A stretch of 40,535 bases of DNA from positions 1 through 40,535 of the forward strand of contig NZ_JAETXM010000032.1 in assembly GCF_024494465.1 (NCBI RefSeq). Reading direction: 5' to 3'. The stretch is from Bacillus sp. V3B (GTDB lineage: Bacteria > Bacillota > Bacilli > Bacillales > Cytobacillaceae). Within the stretch, counting starts at the first letter, position 1, and each line of letters starts with the position of its first letter. The notes beneath the pieces are model-generated. The model did not search any database. It was not told the DNA's origin and worked only from the letters and a program-made list of their open reading frames with translations. Position numbers and translations under genes: made by a program. This document shows positions 15,015 to 24,790 of the stretch, piece by piece.

Positions 15015-17543
15015 ATGGACAAAAAAAGAGAACTAACAACGGCTATTTTACTATTGGCTGGGATATGGATTCTTGGTTTTACTCATTTTTCCTCAGAGGT
15101 TGTTGAACAGTTCTATAACCCACGTAATCATCTTTCCTTACATATTTTAATGGAATTAATTGCGATTGCGATTGCTTTTGCGATTGCGATGCAAGGGTGG
15201 ATGATTTTCACACATACATTATCGAGACATCGTTTGTTTATTGGGGCATTGTTCTTCTTTATTGCTCTTATTGATATTGTACATGTATTGTCTTTTAATG
15301 GGATGCCTTTTTTTATTATGGAAAACTCTGTTTTGCGACCAACTTGGTTTTGGATTATTTCTCGATTTACCTTAGCAATCGGTTTATTTGTTATTCTCAT
15401 GCAGAAGGATCGAGCGATTGCTAGAAAGTATCGCTTATATACATTCTCACTATCCTTCGTATCTATCATGGCCATTGTGGTAGTGGTTTATGGATGGGGG
15501 GAACATCTACCAACTCTTGTGGTTGAAGGAGTTGGTGTCACAGCATTAAAAAAAGGACTTGAGTATGTTTTAAGTTTTATCTTTTTAAGTCTAATGATCC
15601 TCCTGATTCAGCAATATCGAAAAGATAAGAATCCTTCACGTTTGATGTTAATTTCCGCTATCGGTTTCTCCCTTCTTGCAGAAATTATTTTTACTTTTTA
15701 TCAAAGTGTCCATGATTTTGATAATTTTCTTGGTCATATCTACAAGGTGATAAGCTATTATTTTCTTATGAAAGGGCTTTATTCATCGACCATTGAGGAG
15801 CCTTTTCTAAAACAAAAAGAAACACAAGTGGAATTACAAAAAAGCGAACAGCGTCTAAATACAATTGTGAACACAGTTGCTAGTGGAATCCTAATGGTAG
15901 ATTCGAAAGGTTATATTCGTTATATGAATAAAATGGCGGAACAAATTCTTGGTCTATCCACTAGTGAATTGCTTAATAAAAAGTTGAATGATCATAGAGA
16001 AAACTGGAAAACAGTAGATGAAAATTCATTCCCTTTCATTGGTTTTTATTTTGATCAAATTAAGAAAGCTGAACAAGATAAGAATCTTCTAAGTACATAT
16101 ATACGAAGGGATGGAAAGCAATTATTTTTATCGTCTAATGTTTCTCAAATGTATGATGAAAAAGGGAAGATCATCAATACGATTTACTCTTTCAGTGATA
16201 TTACGGATTTAATGAATGCGCAAGAAAAAATTAATTATCTTGCCTATTATGATGAACTGACTGGACTTCCTAATCGTTACTTTTTTAAAGAACGAGTGGA
16301 GGAAGTGTTATTGCAAGTCCAATCATATAATGGGGTTGCGCTGCTATTAATTAATTTGAACCGGTTTAGAATTGTGAATGATTCATTAGGGAACGATGTC
16401 GGTGATATGTTTATTGGGATAATTGCTGAAAGACTAACTGAATTTTGCAAAGCTCGCAATCTCACTGTATCAAGGTTAGGCGGTGATGAATTTGCTATTA
16501 TTCAGACAAATCCAGGGGATGCGGATCAGGTAGCCAATTTTGCCAAAACGATTAATCAGCTTCTCCAAAAACCATTAGTAGCGAAAGGATTTAAGTTCCA
16601 CATAGATTCAACGATTGGTATATCGATCTATAATGATGATATTGTAAGGGGAGAACAGTTTTTACAAACAGCTACCATTGCGATGCATGAAGCAAAGAAA
16701 AGTAGTCAGTCCTATTTATTTTATCATCAAGATTCAAACAAGAAATTATATGAGAATATTATTATTGAAAATGAGCTACGTAAGGCAATTGAAAAGGAAG
16801 AGCTTGTGTTACATTATCAGCCACAAGTTCATTTGAACACAGGGAAGTTAATGGGCGTTGAAGCGCTTGTGCGTTGGCAACATCCAGAAAGAGGGGCGAT
16901 CTCTCCAGGAACGTTTATTCCATTAGCGGAAGAAACAGGGTTAATTGTTCCAATCGGAAAATGGGTGATTGAAGAGGCTTGTAGACAAATGAAGTTGTGG
17001 CTTGAAAAGGGTTTTTGTTGTACCCGCATATCTGTTAATTTATCGATGAGACAATTTTTCCAAGAAGATTTAGTGGATACAGTGGCTGAGGCACTGTCTA
17101 AATCAAATTTAGAATCTCATTACTTAGAATTAGAAATAACAGAGAGTATGACAATGGATGTGGATCGTGCCATTTCGATGTTGAAGAGATTGAAAAAGTT
17201 AGGTGTCCGGATCTCAGTTGATGATTTCGGAACCGGATATAGCTCGTTTAGTAATCTTCATCTGTTTCCAGTTGATCAGTTAAAGATTGATCAATCCTTT
17301 ATTCGAAATTTATCAGTTGATCAGGCGAACGAAGCAATTGTCGGTACCATTATTACGTTAGGACATCATCTGCGCTTAGAATTAATGGCGGAGGGTGTTG
17401 AAACAGAAGAGCAGGCGGAATTTCTATCAAGTAATCGTTGTAATGGTATTCAAGGATATTTAATTAGTAAGCCCTTACCCCCAAGTGAAATAGAAGTGCT
17501 TTTTTGTACCGATGTGCTTTATCATGCAAAGGTGACTAATTGA
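15015..17543 (+). CDS. MASE3-PAS-GGDEF-EAL cyclic-di-GMP enzyme (842 aa)
   Basis: Membrane-bound c-di-GMP turnover protein. Residues 1-260 are a MASE3-type sensor with about seven helices, with a PAS domain at about 275-395. The GGDEF domain (about 405-565) carries intact RLGGDEFA (about 487-494) but no RxxD inhibitory site at the usual place. The EAL domain (about 585-830) has EALVRW (615), VNLSMRQF, LELEITES, SVDDFGTGYSS, LKIDQSF and AEGVE, all catalytic positions kept. Both synthesis and hydrolysis therefore look possible. ATG at 15015 with AGGAG upstream. Monocistronic, ended by a terminator. A link to the SinI-like biofilm peptide at 54 is only thematic. Confidence 0.92.
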   Translation: MDKKRELTTAILLLAGIWILGFTHFSSEVVEQFYNPRNHLSLHILMELIAIAIAFAIAMQGWMIFTHTLSRHRLFIGALFFFIALIDIVHVLSFNGMPFFIMENSVLRPTWFWIISRFTLAIGLFVILMQKDRAIARKYRLYTFSLSFVSIMAIVVVVYGWGEHLPTLVVEGVGVTALKKGLEYVLSFIFLSLMILLIQQYRKDKNPSRLMLISAIGFSLLAEIIFTFYQSVHDFDNFLGHIYKVISYYFLMKGLYSSTIEEPFLKQKETQVELQKSEQRLNTIVNTVASGILMVDSKGYIRYMNKMAEQILGLSTSELLNKKLNDHRENWKTVDENSFPFIGFYFDQIKKAEQDKNLLSTYIRRDGKQLFLSSNVSQMYDEKGKIINTIYSFSDITDLMNAQEKINYLAYYDELTGLPNRYFFKERVEEVLLQVQSYNGVALLLINLNRFRIVNDSLGNDVGDMFIGIIAERLTEFCKARNLTVSRLGGDEFAIIQTNPGDADQVANFAKTINQLLQKPLVAKGFKFHIDSTIGISIYNDDIVRGEQFLQTATIAMHEAKKSSQSYLFYHQDSNKKLYENIIIENELRKAIEKEELVLHYQPQVHLNTGKLMGVEALVRWQHPERGAISPGTFIPLAEETGLIVPIGKWVIEEACRQMKLWLEKGFCCTRISVNLSMRQFFQEDLVDTVAEALSKSNLESHYLELEITESMTMDVDRAISMLKRLKKLGVRISVDDFGTGYSSFSNLHLFPVDQLKIDQSFIRNLSVDQANEAIVGTIITLGHHLRLELMAEGVETEEQAEFLSSNRCNGIQGYLISKPLPPSEIEVLFCTDVLYHAKVTN

Positions 17544-17576
17544 CTCAAATCATAGAATAATATTGTTGTAGTAATG

Positions 17577-17618
17577 AAGCTGGGGATGTGGGAATTTATT
17601 CCGCCCTAGCTTTTCCTG
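17577..17618 (+). terminator. Terminator of the GGDEF-EAL gene
   Basis: AAGCTGGGG pairs with CCCTAGCTT (G-T pairs), with an inner GGGAAT/ATTCC stem, then TTTT. A second mini-hairpin GGACAGATGTCC followed by six T lies at 17651-17668. Confidence 0.6.
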
Positions 17619-17769
17619 TTTAATCGAAAAATATTCTTGTAATGCATGCGGACAGATGTCCTTTTTTCATTGACTGAAACCAAAAAAAGAAAGGGGAGTT
17701 TCTTGGTTAAGCTTGTTCACTTTGCCAACTATCTTCTAGGTCGTGTTATAAAGAAAAAAGGAGTATAAG

Positions 17770-17995
17770 TTTTTCACATTAAGAGGCAGTAAAACCATAA
17801 AGATAAAGTTATAGTGCTGATTAAAGTTATCAACAGATAAAATCTTATAACAACAGTATTCCACAATCTTTTCCACATTATCCACAATGTTTGATACAAA
17901 TTAAGGTGGATTTATACACAAGATATAAGGATAAGAAAGGTACTTTTTATCCTTATTTTTAATTTTATTCACATTACCCACAAGTTTGTGGATAA
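17770..17995. promoter_or_regulatory. DnaA-box cluster in a gene-free region
   Basis: The 538-nt gap 17544-18081 has no gene but is filled with DnaA-box 9-mers (consensus TTATNCACA). Exact matches are TTATCCACA 17878-17886, TTATACACA 17912-17920, TTATTCACA 17965-17973 and, on the minus strand, TGTGGATAA 17987-17995. One-mismatch copies are TTTTTCACA 17770-17778, TTATCAACA 17827-17835, TTTTCCACA 17869-17877 and TTACCCACA 17974-17982; TATTCCACA (17857-17865) is weaker. B. subtilis uses DnaA-box clusters away from oriC to bind DnaA and restrain initiation; the same role is inferred here. Confidence 0.8.
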
Positions 17996-18035
17996 AATTG
18001 TGCACAGTTTTATAACATCTTTCAGAAAAAATAGG

Positions 18036-18064
18036 AAGAGGCTGACACGTTTTGTCAGTCTCTT
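18036..18064 (-). terminator. Terminator of the YfhD-family gene at 18082
   Basis: AAGAGGCTGACA (18036-18047) pairs with TGTCAGTCTCTT (18053-18064); on the minus strand it is followed by a T-rich stretch. Confidence 0.7.
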
Positions 18065-18081
18065 GCCTAAATTATATCCGT

Positions 18082-18228
18082 TTATTTTTTCTTTTTATGT
18101 TTAGCCCTTTGATCAGCGGCATCTGCCCGTGCTTGTGCTTCTATATCAGCATTGTCAGCTACTTCTTGTGAAAATTCTACATCAAGCCCATCAGGTACTA
18201 TCGTTTTTTGTTTATTGGCTTTACCCAT
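18082..18228 (-). CDS. YfhD-family small protein (48 aa), second copy
   Basis: A short highly charged protein that starts MGKANKQKT, has VPDGLDVEFSQEVADNADIE in the middle, and ends ADAADQRAKHKKKK. The core resembles YfhD in order and composition (a Gly-Lys start, an acidic centre, an ala-rich helix and a basic tail). YfhD proteins are small Bacillus proteins of unknown function, often made during sporulation. AAGGAGG lies 7 nt upstream of the start. Two YfhD-like genes in tandem, this one and 18305, suggest duplication. Confidence 0.75.
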   Translation of the reverse strand: MGKANKQKTIVPDGLDVEFSQEVADNADIEAQARADAADQRAKHKKKK

Positions 18229-18304
18229 TACAAAAACCTCCTTCAACCATATGAGAAGATAAAAGACTAACTAGTTCCTTGGCCTATTTTACAAAGGGCG
18301 TTTA

Positions 18305-18490
18305 TTATTTTTCTTTACTATACCCTCTTTGATTAGCGGCATTTGCCATTGCTTGTTCTTCCATGCTAACTTGATTATTCAGTTCTTGAGCATATTCTTC
18401 GCTCATACGATCGTATTTCATATTTTTGGGGACTTGTGGCAGTGATCCTTTATTTTTGTCACGTGTTTTATGACCTTGTGGACGACCCAT
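18305..18490 (-). CDS. yfhD: YfhD family protein (61 aa)
   Basis: Starts MGRPQGHKTRDKNKGSLPQV, very similar to the beginning of B. subtilis YfhD, then SEEYAQELNNQVSMEEQAMA and a basic tail. Start ATG at 18490 with AAAGGGG 8 nt upstream; the in-frame upstream ATG (18511) lies before that Shine-Dalgarno. It lies between a second YfhD-like gene and yfhE, all minus, divergent from recX, as in B. subtilis gene order. No enzymatic motif; function unknown. Confidence 0.85.
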   Translation of the reverse strand: MGRPQGHKTRDKNKGSLPQVPKNMKYDRMSEEYAQELNNQVSMEEQAMANAANQRGYSKEK

Positions 18491-18510
18491 TAGAAAAACC
18501 CCTTTCAACA

Positions 18511-18544
18511 AATAAAGTATGGAGCGTTAGCTCCATACTTTATT
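18511..18544 (-). terminator. Strong hairpin between yfhE and yfhD
   Basis: A 14-bp perfect stem, AATAAAGTATGGAG (18511-18524) with CTCCATACTTTATT (18531-18544), 6-nt loop. It lies 50 nt after the yfhE stop and is read as its terminator. Confidence 0.75.
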
Positions 18545-18594
18545 ATGCTCAAGCACAAAATGAATATGAACTTTCCAAGAAATTACCTAATATT

Positions 18595-18717
18595 TTACTT
18601 TCTACCCTTCCGATCCATAAATCCGCCGGCACGGTCTGCCATTTTGAAATCACGTTGATACGTTACTGCTTGCATGCTAGATAAGGCACTTTTTTCTTTG
18701 TCTGTTTTTTTTCCCAT
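18595..18717 (-). CDS. yfhE: YfhE family micro-protein (40 aa)
   Basis: The product is MGKKTDKEKSALSSMQAVTY followed by QRDFKMADRAGGFMDRKGRK, matching the YfhE pattern (SSMQ.VTYQ..FK.ADRAGGF.DRK). Function unknown; the family is restricted to Bacillus-type spore formers. Encoded on the minus strand, divergent from recX with a 148-nt gap; too short for most ORF finders. The Shine-Dalgarno is weak (AAAGG about 11 nt from ATG). Confidence 0.85.
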   Translation of the reverse strand: MGKKTDKEKSALSSMQAVTYQRDFKMADRAGGFMDRKGRK

Positions 18718-18865
18718 TTGAATCCTACCTTTCATGAAGAGTTTTCTTTGTCTTCCTTATTTTTCCCTCGTTAGAAAAGATTCATACACGAAACTGCCTA
18801 CCTTTTTATATTTCATTTCAAATATGGTTACGGAATGTGCTACATTTAAAAGGAGGTGAGCGTTC

Positions 18866-19669
18866 ATGCCGATGATAACGAAAATAACCACTCAGAAAAA
18901 AAATAAAGAACGATACAATATTTTTACGGACGAAGGAAAAGGGGAACAATACGCTTTCAGTGTGGATGAAGCTGTCTTAATTAAATATGGGTTAAAAAAA
19001 GGCATGGAATTGGATGACTTCTTTCTAACAGAAATTCATTATGAAGATGATATTCGCAAGGCCTATAATCTAGCTCTTCATTATTTAACAAGAAGAATAC
19101 GATCCGAGGCGGAAGTTCGTACGTATTTATTCGAAAAAGAAATAGATGCTCCAATTATTCAAGAAGTAATATTCAAACTGTACGAATACCAGTTTCTCAA
19201 TGACGAACAATATGCCATTGCCTATGTACGGACACAAATGAATACGACAGATAAAGGGATTGTTTTAATTAGGCGTGAACTAAAAGAGAGAGGAATTAGT
19301 GACGTCTTAATTGATCAAGCGTTGGCAGAATATCCGTATGACGCACAAGTGGAGACAGCACGAAAGCTTTGTGAAAAAATAGTTGGAAATAATCGTAAGG
19401 ATTCTGATAAAGCATTAAAACAAAAAGTAGAACAAAGGCTCGTTCGAAAAGGATTTAGTTTTGACATCATATCGCAGGCCATTGAAGAAACAAAGTTGGA
19501 AAGAAATGATGATCAGGTAAAGGCGTTGGCGTATCAAGCTGAAAAGCTTCAACGTAAATATGCAAACGATACAGGGTATGAATATAAGCAAAAAATGAAG
19601 AGTGCCTTGTATCGAAAAGGATTTACACTTGATCAAATTGAAAAATATCTTAGTCAAATTGATGAGTAG
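18866..19669 (+). CDS. recX: Recombination regulator RecX (267 aa)
   Basis: RecX modulates RecA filaments in recombination and repair. The protein is built of repeated three-helix units, seen as AYNLALHYLTRRIRSEAEVR (first repeat), then LNDEQYAIAYVRTQMNT with KGIVLIRRELKERGIS, and a C-terminal KQKMKSALYRKGFTLDQIEKYL. Length is close to B. subtilis RecX (264 aa). ATG at 18866 with AAAGGAGGTGAG upstream. Followed by yfhH in the same direction, as in B. subtilis. Confidence 0.93.
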   Translation: MPMITKITTQKKNKERYNIFTDEGKGEQYAFSVDEAVLIKYGLKKGMELDDFFLTEIHYEDDIRKAYNLALHYLTRRIRSEAEVRTYLFEKEIDAPIIQEVIFKLYEYQFLNDEQYAIAYVRTQMNTTDKGIVLIRRELKERGISDVLIDQALAEYPYDAQVETARKLCEKIVGNNRKDSDKALKQKVEQRLVRKGFSFDIISQAIEETKLERNDDQVKALAYQAEKLQRKYANDTGYEYKQKMKSALYRKGFTLDQIEKYLSQIDE

Positions 19670-19754
19670 GACTGCTTTCTTTCCTTATTTTATTATTTTC
19701 ATTATACTAAAATGAGAAAAGATGTTTTGCGGTAAAAGTGGAGGGGGATTTTTT

Positions 19755-20087
19755 ATGCAACAAGAGAAAAGATATAGTCAGTTATCACAGTATGAATTAA
19801 ATCAGGAGATTGCTGAGTTACATGAAAAAGCAAGAAGGGCAGAGCAAATGGGAATGGTTAATGAATTTGCTGTCTTAGAAAGAAAGGCAATAATGGCAAA
19901 AGCTTATTTGTTAAATCCGGATGACTACATTCCTGGAGATATTTATCAAATTGCAGGAGATCCAGGTGCTTATTTTAAAATCAATTATTTAAATGGTGTT
20001 TTTGCATGGGGTTTTCGATTAAGAGGTGGAGAGGAAGAGGAAGCACTCCCGATTTCGATGTTAGCGAAACTACAGCAAGGAGGCTAA
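19755..20087 (+). CDS. yfhH: YfhH family protein, DUF1811 (110 aa)
   Basis: A small cytosolic protein with an N-terminal helical half (YSQLSQYELNQEIAELHEKA, KARRAEQMGMVNEFAVLERK) and a C-terminal beta half (PGDIYQIAGDPGAYFKINYL, then NGVFAWGFRL). This is the DUF1811/YfhH layout. ATG at 19755 follows GAGGGGGA; the frame extends upstream to 19722 without a Shine-Dalgarno. Location directly after recX matches B. subtilis. Function unknown. Confidence 0.88.
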   Translation: MQQEKRYSQLSQYELNQEIAELHEKARRAEQMGMVNEFAVLERKAIMAKAYLLNPDDYIPGDIYQIAGDPGAYFKINYLNGVFAWGFRLRGGEEEEALPISMLAKLQQGG

Positions 20088-20122
20088 AACCCCTCACTGT
20101 AGAAGTTGGTGGAATTCATTCT

Positions 20123-20296
20123 TTAAAATAAATGAGATGTATCACTGTCTCTGTTCGTAGATGCGCGCATTCTTTCTTGCGGATGGGTATTGATGGTTCC
20201 ATCTGCCCGTCTAGAGGCATATTCCGCTTTTGCACGAGGTTCTCCCTCAAGTTTATTGTTATTTTGATTAGGGAAATTGGTTACTTTATTTCTCAT
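20123..20296 (-). CDS. sspK: Small acid-soluble spore protein K (57 aa)
   Basis: The product contains [20 protein letters not shown] and [13 protein letters not shown], the SspK signature. SspK is a minor spore-core protein made in the forespore. The protein ends with about seven residues more (SDTSHLF) than the B. subtilis form. ATG at 20296 with GGGAGG 11 nt upstream. Convergent with yfhH. Confidence 0.9.
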   Translation of the reverse strand: MRNKVTNFPNQNNNKLEGEPRAKAEYASRRADGTINTHPQERMRASTNRDSDTSHLF

Positions 20297-20423
20297 GATT
20301 TAAAACCTCCCGAATGCGTGATAAGAACCGTGACCATACAGGTGTTGTGCCTTTATGATCACGTAAACATAGTATGGGTTATCTTAATGAAGGCTATGTT
20401 GTAGAAAGCTATTTAATATATGG

Positions 20424-20462
20424 AAAAAAACGAAAGCGATGTCGTCTAGGTGACATCGCTTT
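20424..20462 (-). terminator. Terminator of yfhP
   Basis: AAAGCGATGTC (20433-20443) pairs with GACATCGCTTT (20452-20462); seven T follow on the minus strand. The stem overlaps the yfhP stop region. Confidence 0.85.
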
Positions 20463-21441
20463 AGCTTGGGATAACATCTAATTTTTTTCGTAATTTTTCT
20501 TCACTAAAAATCCAGCCTGTATACGAAGTTTTAATATTTAAATCTAAGTCTAGGTGAACAACGGCTACAAACGGATAATAGTCCTTACTCCGATATCGTA
20601 AGTCAATAAAGCGGACTTCATAATAATGGTCATATTCATCGACTTCCCATCGGTAAACTGGAGAAAAGGAAAGAAAAGCAGATAAATTCTCATCTTTTTT
20701 TGCTGCATCCAAAACAGGAGTTTCCGGAACAGCGATACGATTGAATTGATCTAGAATTTGCACCTGATTATTTTCTGATCTTCCAACAAAGAATTGGTGG
20801 TGGTTCATCACAGCAATCTTCCAGTGACGAAACCTCATTGTAGGAGATATGATGATCTCAGTAGCATCAGGAATGAGCAATGATATTTTATTGTAAACCT
20901 TTCTCCTTGCTTGGAAACGAACGATATAATACATCACTAAAATGACATAAATAGTGCTAAATGTATAACCAGGATCTATACCAAATCCCCATAAAATGAG
21001 CCCAATAACGTGGATGCCAAAAATAAATGGATCAAATGTATTGATGACACCGAGTGCAACCCACTTGGCTGAGAAAGGTCTCAATGCTTGTGTTCCATAT
21101 GCGTTAAAAATATCAACAAATACATGGAGAAAAACAGATAGAAATGTCCAAAGCCATAAATGTAGTAAGTTTGCTTCCGGAAACAAAGGGTAGACAACAG
21201 CAATAATGGCTAGGGGCCATAAAAGAACTGCGGGTAATGAATGTGTAATTCCACGGTGATTTCGAATATAGGTAGCATTGTCTTTAAACTTTAATACGGT
21301 ATCAATATCAGGGATTTGCGAGCCAGCGACAACAGAAATTAGTACGCCTGTTGCGGTTGCAGAATGTCCAGCAACAACAGGATCAAGTGTAGATAACCCA
21401 CCGAGGGCGAAACCCATTACAATATGTGTGCCTGTGTCCAA
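20461..21441 (-). CDS. yfhP: YfhP-type membrane-bound metal-dependent hydrolase, DUF457 (326 aa)
   Basis: A membrane protein of the YdjM/DUF457 family. N-terminal MDTGTHIVMGFALGGL places a conserved His, and RNHRGITHSLPAVLLWP carries the second His cluster. Four to five helices span 60-190, then a hydrophilic C-terminal part of about 130 residues. TTG at 21441 is chosen because AAGGAGG lies 8 nt upstream and the resulting length fits B. subtilis YfhP (327 aa); the ATG at 21495 precedes that Shine-Dalgarno. Divergent from mutY as in B. subtilis. Biochemical activity is not established. Confidence 0.87.
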   Translation of the reverse strand: MDTGTHIVMGFALGGLSTLDPVVAGHSATATGVLISVVAGSQIPDIDTVLKFKDNATYIRNHRGITHSLPAVLLWPLAIIAVVYPLFPEANLLHLWLWTFLSVFLHVFVDIFNAYGTQALRPFSAKWVALGVINTFDPFIFGIHVIGLILWGFGIDPGYTFSTIYVILVMYYIVRFQARRKVYNKISLLIPDATEIIISPTMRFRHWKIAVMNHHQFFVGRSENNQVQILDQFNRIAVPETPVLDAAKKDENLSAFLSFSPVYRWEVDEYDHYYEVRFIDLRYRSKDYYPFVAVVHLDLDLNIKTSYTGWIFSEEKLRKKLDVIPS

Positions 21442-21747
21442 GGAAGGAACCTCCTTAATTAGGTATTTCCATTGGTGAAAAATAGATCTGTCCAAACAGC
21501 TGAATTCTTCTCGTTCAAAAGATAATGCAGTTTTTATTTGAACTGTATTTAATAAGAGTTTTCAGCTTTCCATACTATTAGTGTACCAAAGTATACGCTT
21601 TGACGCAGTTAAAAATATGTATTTTTAGCGATAATATAGAAAAGTTTTACATTCACCTAGTCTTTTATAGTATGTGATTATCATTTTGATTTAACACTTA
21701 ATAATAGGACTTAATTTATGAACATTTAACATCACGGAGGAATAAAA

Positions 21748-22842
21748 GTGACAAAAAATAGTTTGAAACATATCGAAGGGATAGATCGTAGATCCTTCTG
21801 TCAAGATTTAATTGGTTGGTTTAATGAAGAAATGCGTGATCTTCCTTGGCGAAAGGATCAGGATCCTTATAAAGTTTGGGTATCAGAAATTATGCTTCAG
21901 CAGACAAGAGTGGATACAGTGATTCCTTATTTCAACCGTTTTATTGAGCAATTTCCAACGATTGAAGCTTTATCGATAGCAGAGGAAGAAAAAGTATTAA
22001 AGGCATGGGAAGGGCTTGGCTACTACTCAAGAGCACGAAACTTACATTCTGCAGTTAAAGAAGTTCATGAAAAATACGGTGGGCAGGTTCCTGATGATCC
22101 AAAAGAAATCTCATCATTAAAAGGGGTAGGCCCATATACGGCAGGTGCGATACTAAGTATTGCCTACGGAATCCCTGAACCAGCTGTTGATGGAAATGTG
22201 ATGCGAGTGTTATCTCGTATTTTATTAATGTGGGATGATATAGCAAAGCCAGCATCACGAAAAATATTTGAGCAGGCTGTCAGGGAATTGATTTCTCATG
22301 AAAATCCATCCTATTTCAATCAGGCATTAATGGAGCTAGGTGCAATTGTCTGTACGCCAACTTCTCCATCCTGTTTATTATGTCCTGTGCGCGAGCATTG
22401 TGCTGCCTTTCATGAAGGTGTTCAAAATGAACTGCCAGTTAAGACGAAAAATAAAAAGCAACGTGCGGTGCATTTAGCTGCAGTTGTGTTAAAAGATTCC
22501 CATGGTCGTACGCTCATTCATAAAAGACATGAAAAAGGGTTATTGGCGAACTTATGGGAATTCCCGAATATAGAAATACACTTACCGTTTAAAGCAGAAA
22601 AAAAACAACTGAAGGAAGCGTTGAAAACAGAATACGGAGCAGACATTGAAATTGGGGAAATGGTTGGTGTAATCGATCATGTATTTTCACACTTAACCTG
22701 GAATATTCATGTATACGAAGGTACGCTTACATCATTAAAAGAAGAGAAAACGGATCTCAAAATAGTCTCTACTGAAGAAATAGACGTGTATCCTTTTCCT
22801 GTTTCTCATCAAAAAATAATCAAGCAATACTATCATAAATAG
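21748..22842 (+). CDS. mutY: Adenine DNA glycosylase MutY (364 aa)
   Basis: Removes adenine paired with 8-oxoguanine. The catalytic Glu is in [14 protein letters not shown] (about 45-58), the helix-hairpin-helix and Asp in [18 protein letters not shown] and [14 protein letters not shown] (about 125-160), and the [4Fe-4S] ligands [17 protein letters not shown] follow the C-x6-C-x2-C-x5-C pattern (about 200-217). The C-terminal NUDIX-like domain ([15 protein letters not shown]) reads 8-oxoG. Start GTG at 21748 with GGAGG upstream. The 306-nt gap upstream holds only promoter-like AT-rich DNA. In B. subtilis the gene is yfhQ. Confidence 0.95.
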   Translation: MTKNSLKHIEGIDRRSFCQDLIGWFNEEMRDLPWRKDQDPYKVWVSEIMLQQTRVDTVIPYFNRFIEQFPTIEALSIAEEEKVLKAWEGLGYYSRARNLHSAVKEVHEKYGGQVPDDPKEISSLKGVGPYTAGAILSIAYGIPEPAVDGNVMRVLSRILLMWDDIAKPASRKIFEQAVRELISHENPSYFNQALMELGAIVCTPTSPSCLLCPVREHCAAFHEGVQNELPVKTKNKKQRAVHLAAVVLKDSHGRTLIHKRHEKGLLANLWEFPNIEIHLPFKAEKKQLKEALKTEYGADIEIGEMVGVIDHVFSHLTWNIHVYEGTLTSLKEEKTDLKIVSTEEIDVYPFPVSHQKIIKQYYHK

Positions 22843-22851
22843 CTATAAAAT

Positions 22852-22891
22852 GGTGTCAGGCACTACAAAAGACATTTGTTGTGCCTGACAC
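22852..22891. repeat. Hairpin made of two facing GTGTCAGGCAC repeats
   Basis: GTGTCAGGCAC (22853-22863) and GTGCCTGACAC (22881-22891) form an 11-bp perfect stem with a 17-nt loop between convergent mutY and yfhS. It may serve as a bidirectional terminator, though there is no long T run. Confidence 0.7.
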
Positions 22892-22905
22892 TATTTACTG
22901 GTCGT

Positions 22906-23088
22906 TTATCTTTTGCGATTGTATATTTCTTCGAGGACTTCTCTATAAATGGTTTGTCCTTCTACGTTTAAGTACGGCATAATTTGCTGAAAAGAATGAT
23001 GAAAAAATTCAAGTTCATCAGTATTCCAATCCGTTTTTGACATCATGGAGAGTTCAGTCATATCTCTCATATCTTTGCCATCATACAT
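22906..23088 (-). CDS. yfhS: YfhS family small protein (60 aa)
   Basis: A 60-residue protein with MRDMTELSMMSKTDWNTDEL and NVEGQTIYREVLEEIYNRK, predicted helical. Position between mutY and fabL on the opposite strand corresponds to B. subtilis yfhS (a sporulation-associated gene). The B. subtilis protein is somewhat longer. Start ATG at 23088 with GGAAGAAC-type Shine-Dalgarno. Function unknown. Confidence 0.75.
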   Translation of the reverse strand: MYDGKDMRDMTELSMMSKTDWNTDELEFFHHSFQQIMPYLNVEGQTIYREVLEEIYNRKR

Positions 23089-23179
23089 ATGTGTTCTTCC
23101 TTTCTAAAGTAAAGTCATTCATTCTTACCATTATTGTCTTTAACTTGATTGCCATCTATACATGAAAAAGTTAAAATAA

Positions 23180-24201
<1,022 letters not shown>

Positions 24202-24320
24202 GTTCATGCTATGTTCAAGATGATCTAAATCGTTGTTATTTTTTTGAAAATAATAATTTATTTTTTTGAGGATAGTCTCCTTCATGCTGGGATACATTAA
24301 AGAGCGTGGAGGTGATAAAC

Positions 24321-24542
24321 ATGGCAAAAAGACCAAATCAAACTCAATCTGGTACAAACATTCAAGAAGTGAGACAACAAAATGCAGGTTCAGCTGCTGG
24401 CCAAGGTCAACAAGGTCAACAAGGTCAATTCGGTACAGAATTTGCGAGTGAAACAAATGTTCAAGAAGTAAGACAACGTAACCAACAGGCTGAAGCAAAT
24501 AAAGCGAAAAACTCCGGCCAATTTGGTGGACAAAACAGATAA
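24321..24542 (+). CDS. sspE: Gamma-type small acid-soluble spore protein (73 aa)
   Basis: The gamma SASP is an amino-acid store degraded at germination. MAKRPNQTQSG is followed by two related repeats with NIQEVRQQNAG and NVQEVRQRNQQAEANKAKNS. Gln-Gly-rich linkers surround the germination-protease site QFGTEFASETN. GGAGGTGAT lies 5 nt ahead of the ATG. The fabL-sspE adjacency of B. subtilis is kept, apart from the inserted repeat. Forespore sigma-G expression is known for the family; the promoter was not pinned down. Confidence 0.93.
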   Translation: MAKRPNQTQSGTNIQEVRQQNAGSAAGQGQQGQQGQFGTEFASETNVQEVRQRNQQAEANKAKNSGQFGGQNR

Positions 24543-24557
24543 TTATTAAAACACAGC

Positions 24558-24600
24558 AAGGGCACTCTGAAATCGAAAAGGGTGCCCTTTCTATGTTTCC
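24558..24600 (+). terminator. Terminator of sspE
   Basis: AAGGGCAC (24558-24565) pairs with GTGCCCTT (24592-24599), followed by T-rich DNA. Confidence 0.75.
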
Positions 24601-24790
24601 TTTGGAGCTTAGAAGACTTTTGTTATATAAAATACATATTATTTGATTTTCTTCGCTTCGACAAAAAGTTCTTTTATTCAACACAACTAGTCAAAGGATT
24701 GAAGTAAAACAAACCGAATACATAAGGATAAGGGAAATCCCACGGTTTTTAATTTGTACGAGGGAGAAATTATATAGGCGGGTGGTAAGT

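Noticed and set aside
21660-21690. Possible Fur-like box (TGATTATCATTTTGA) upstream of mutY
   Set aside because: Too many mismatches to the Fur 7-1-7 consensus and no iron-related gene nearby.
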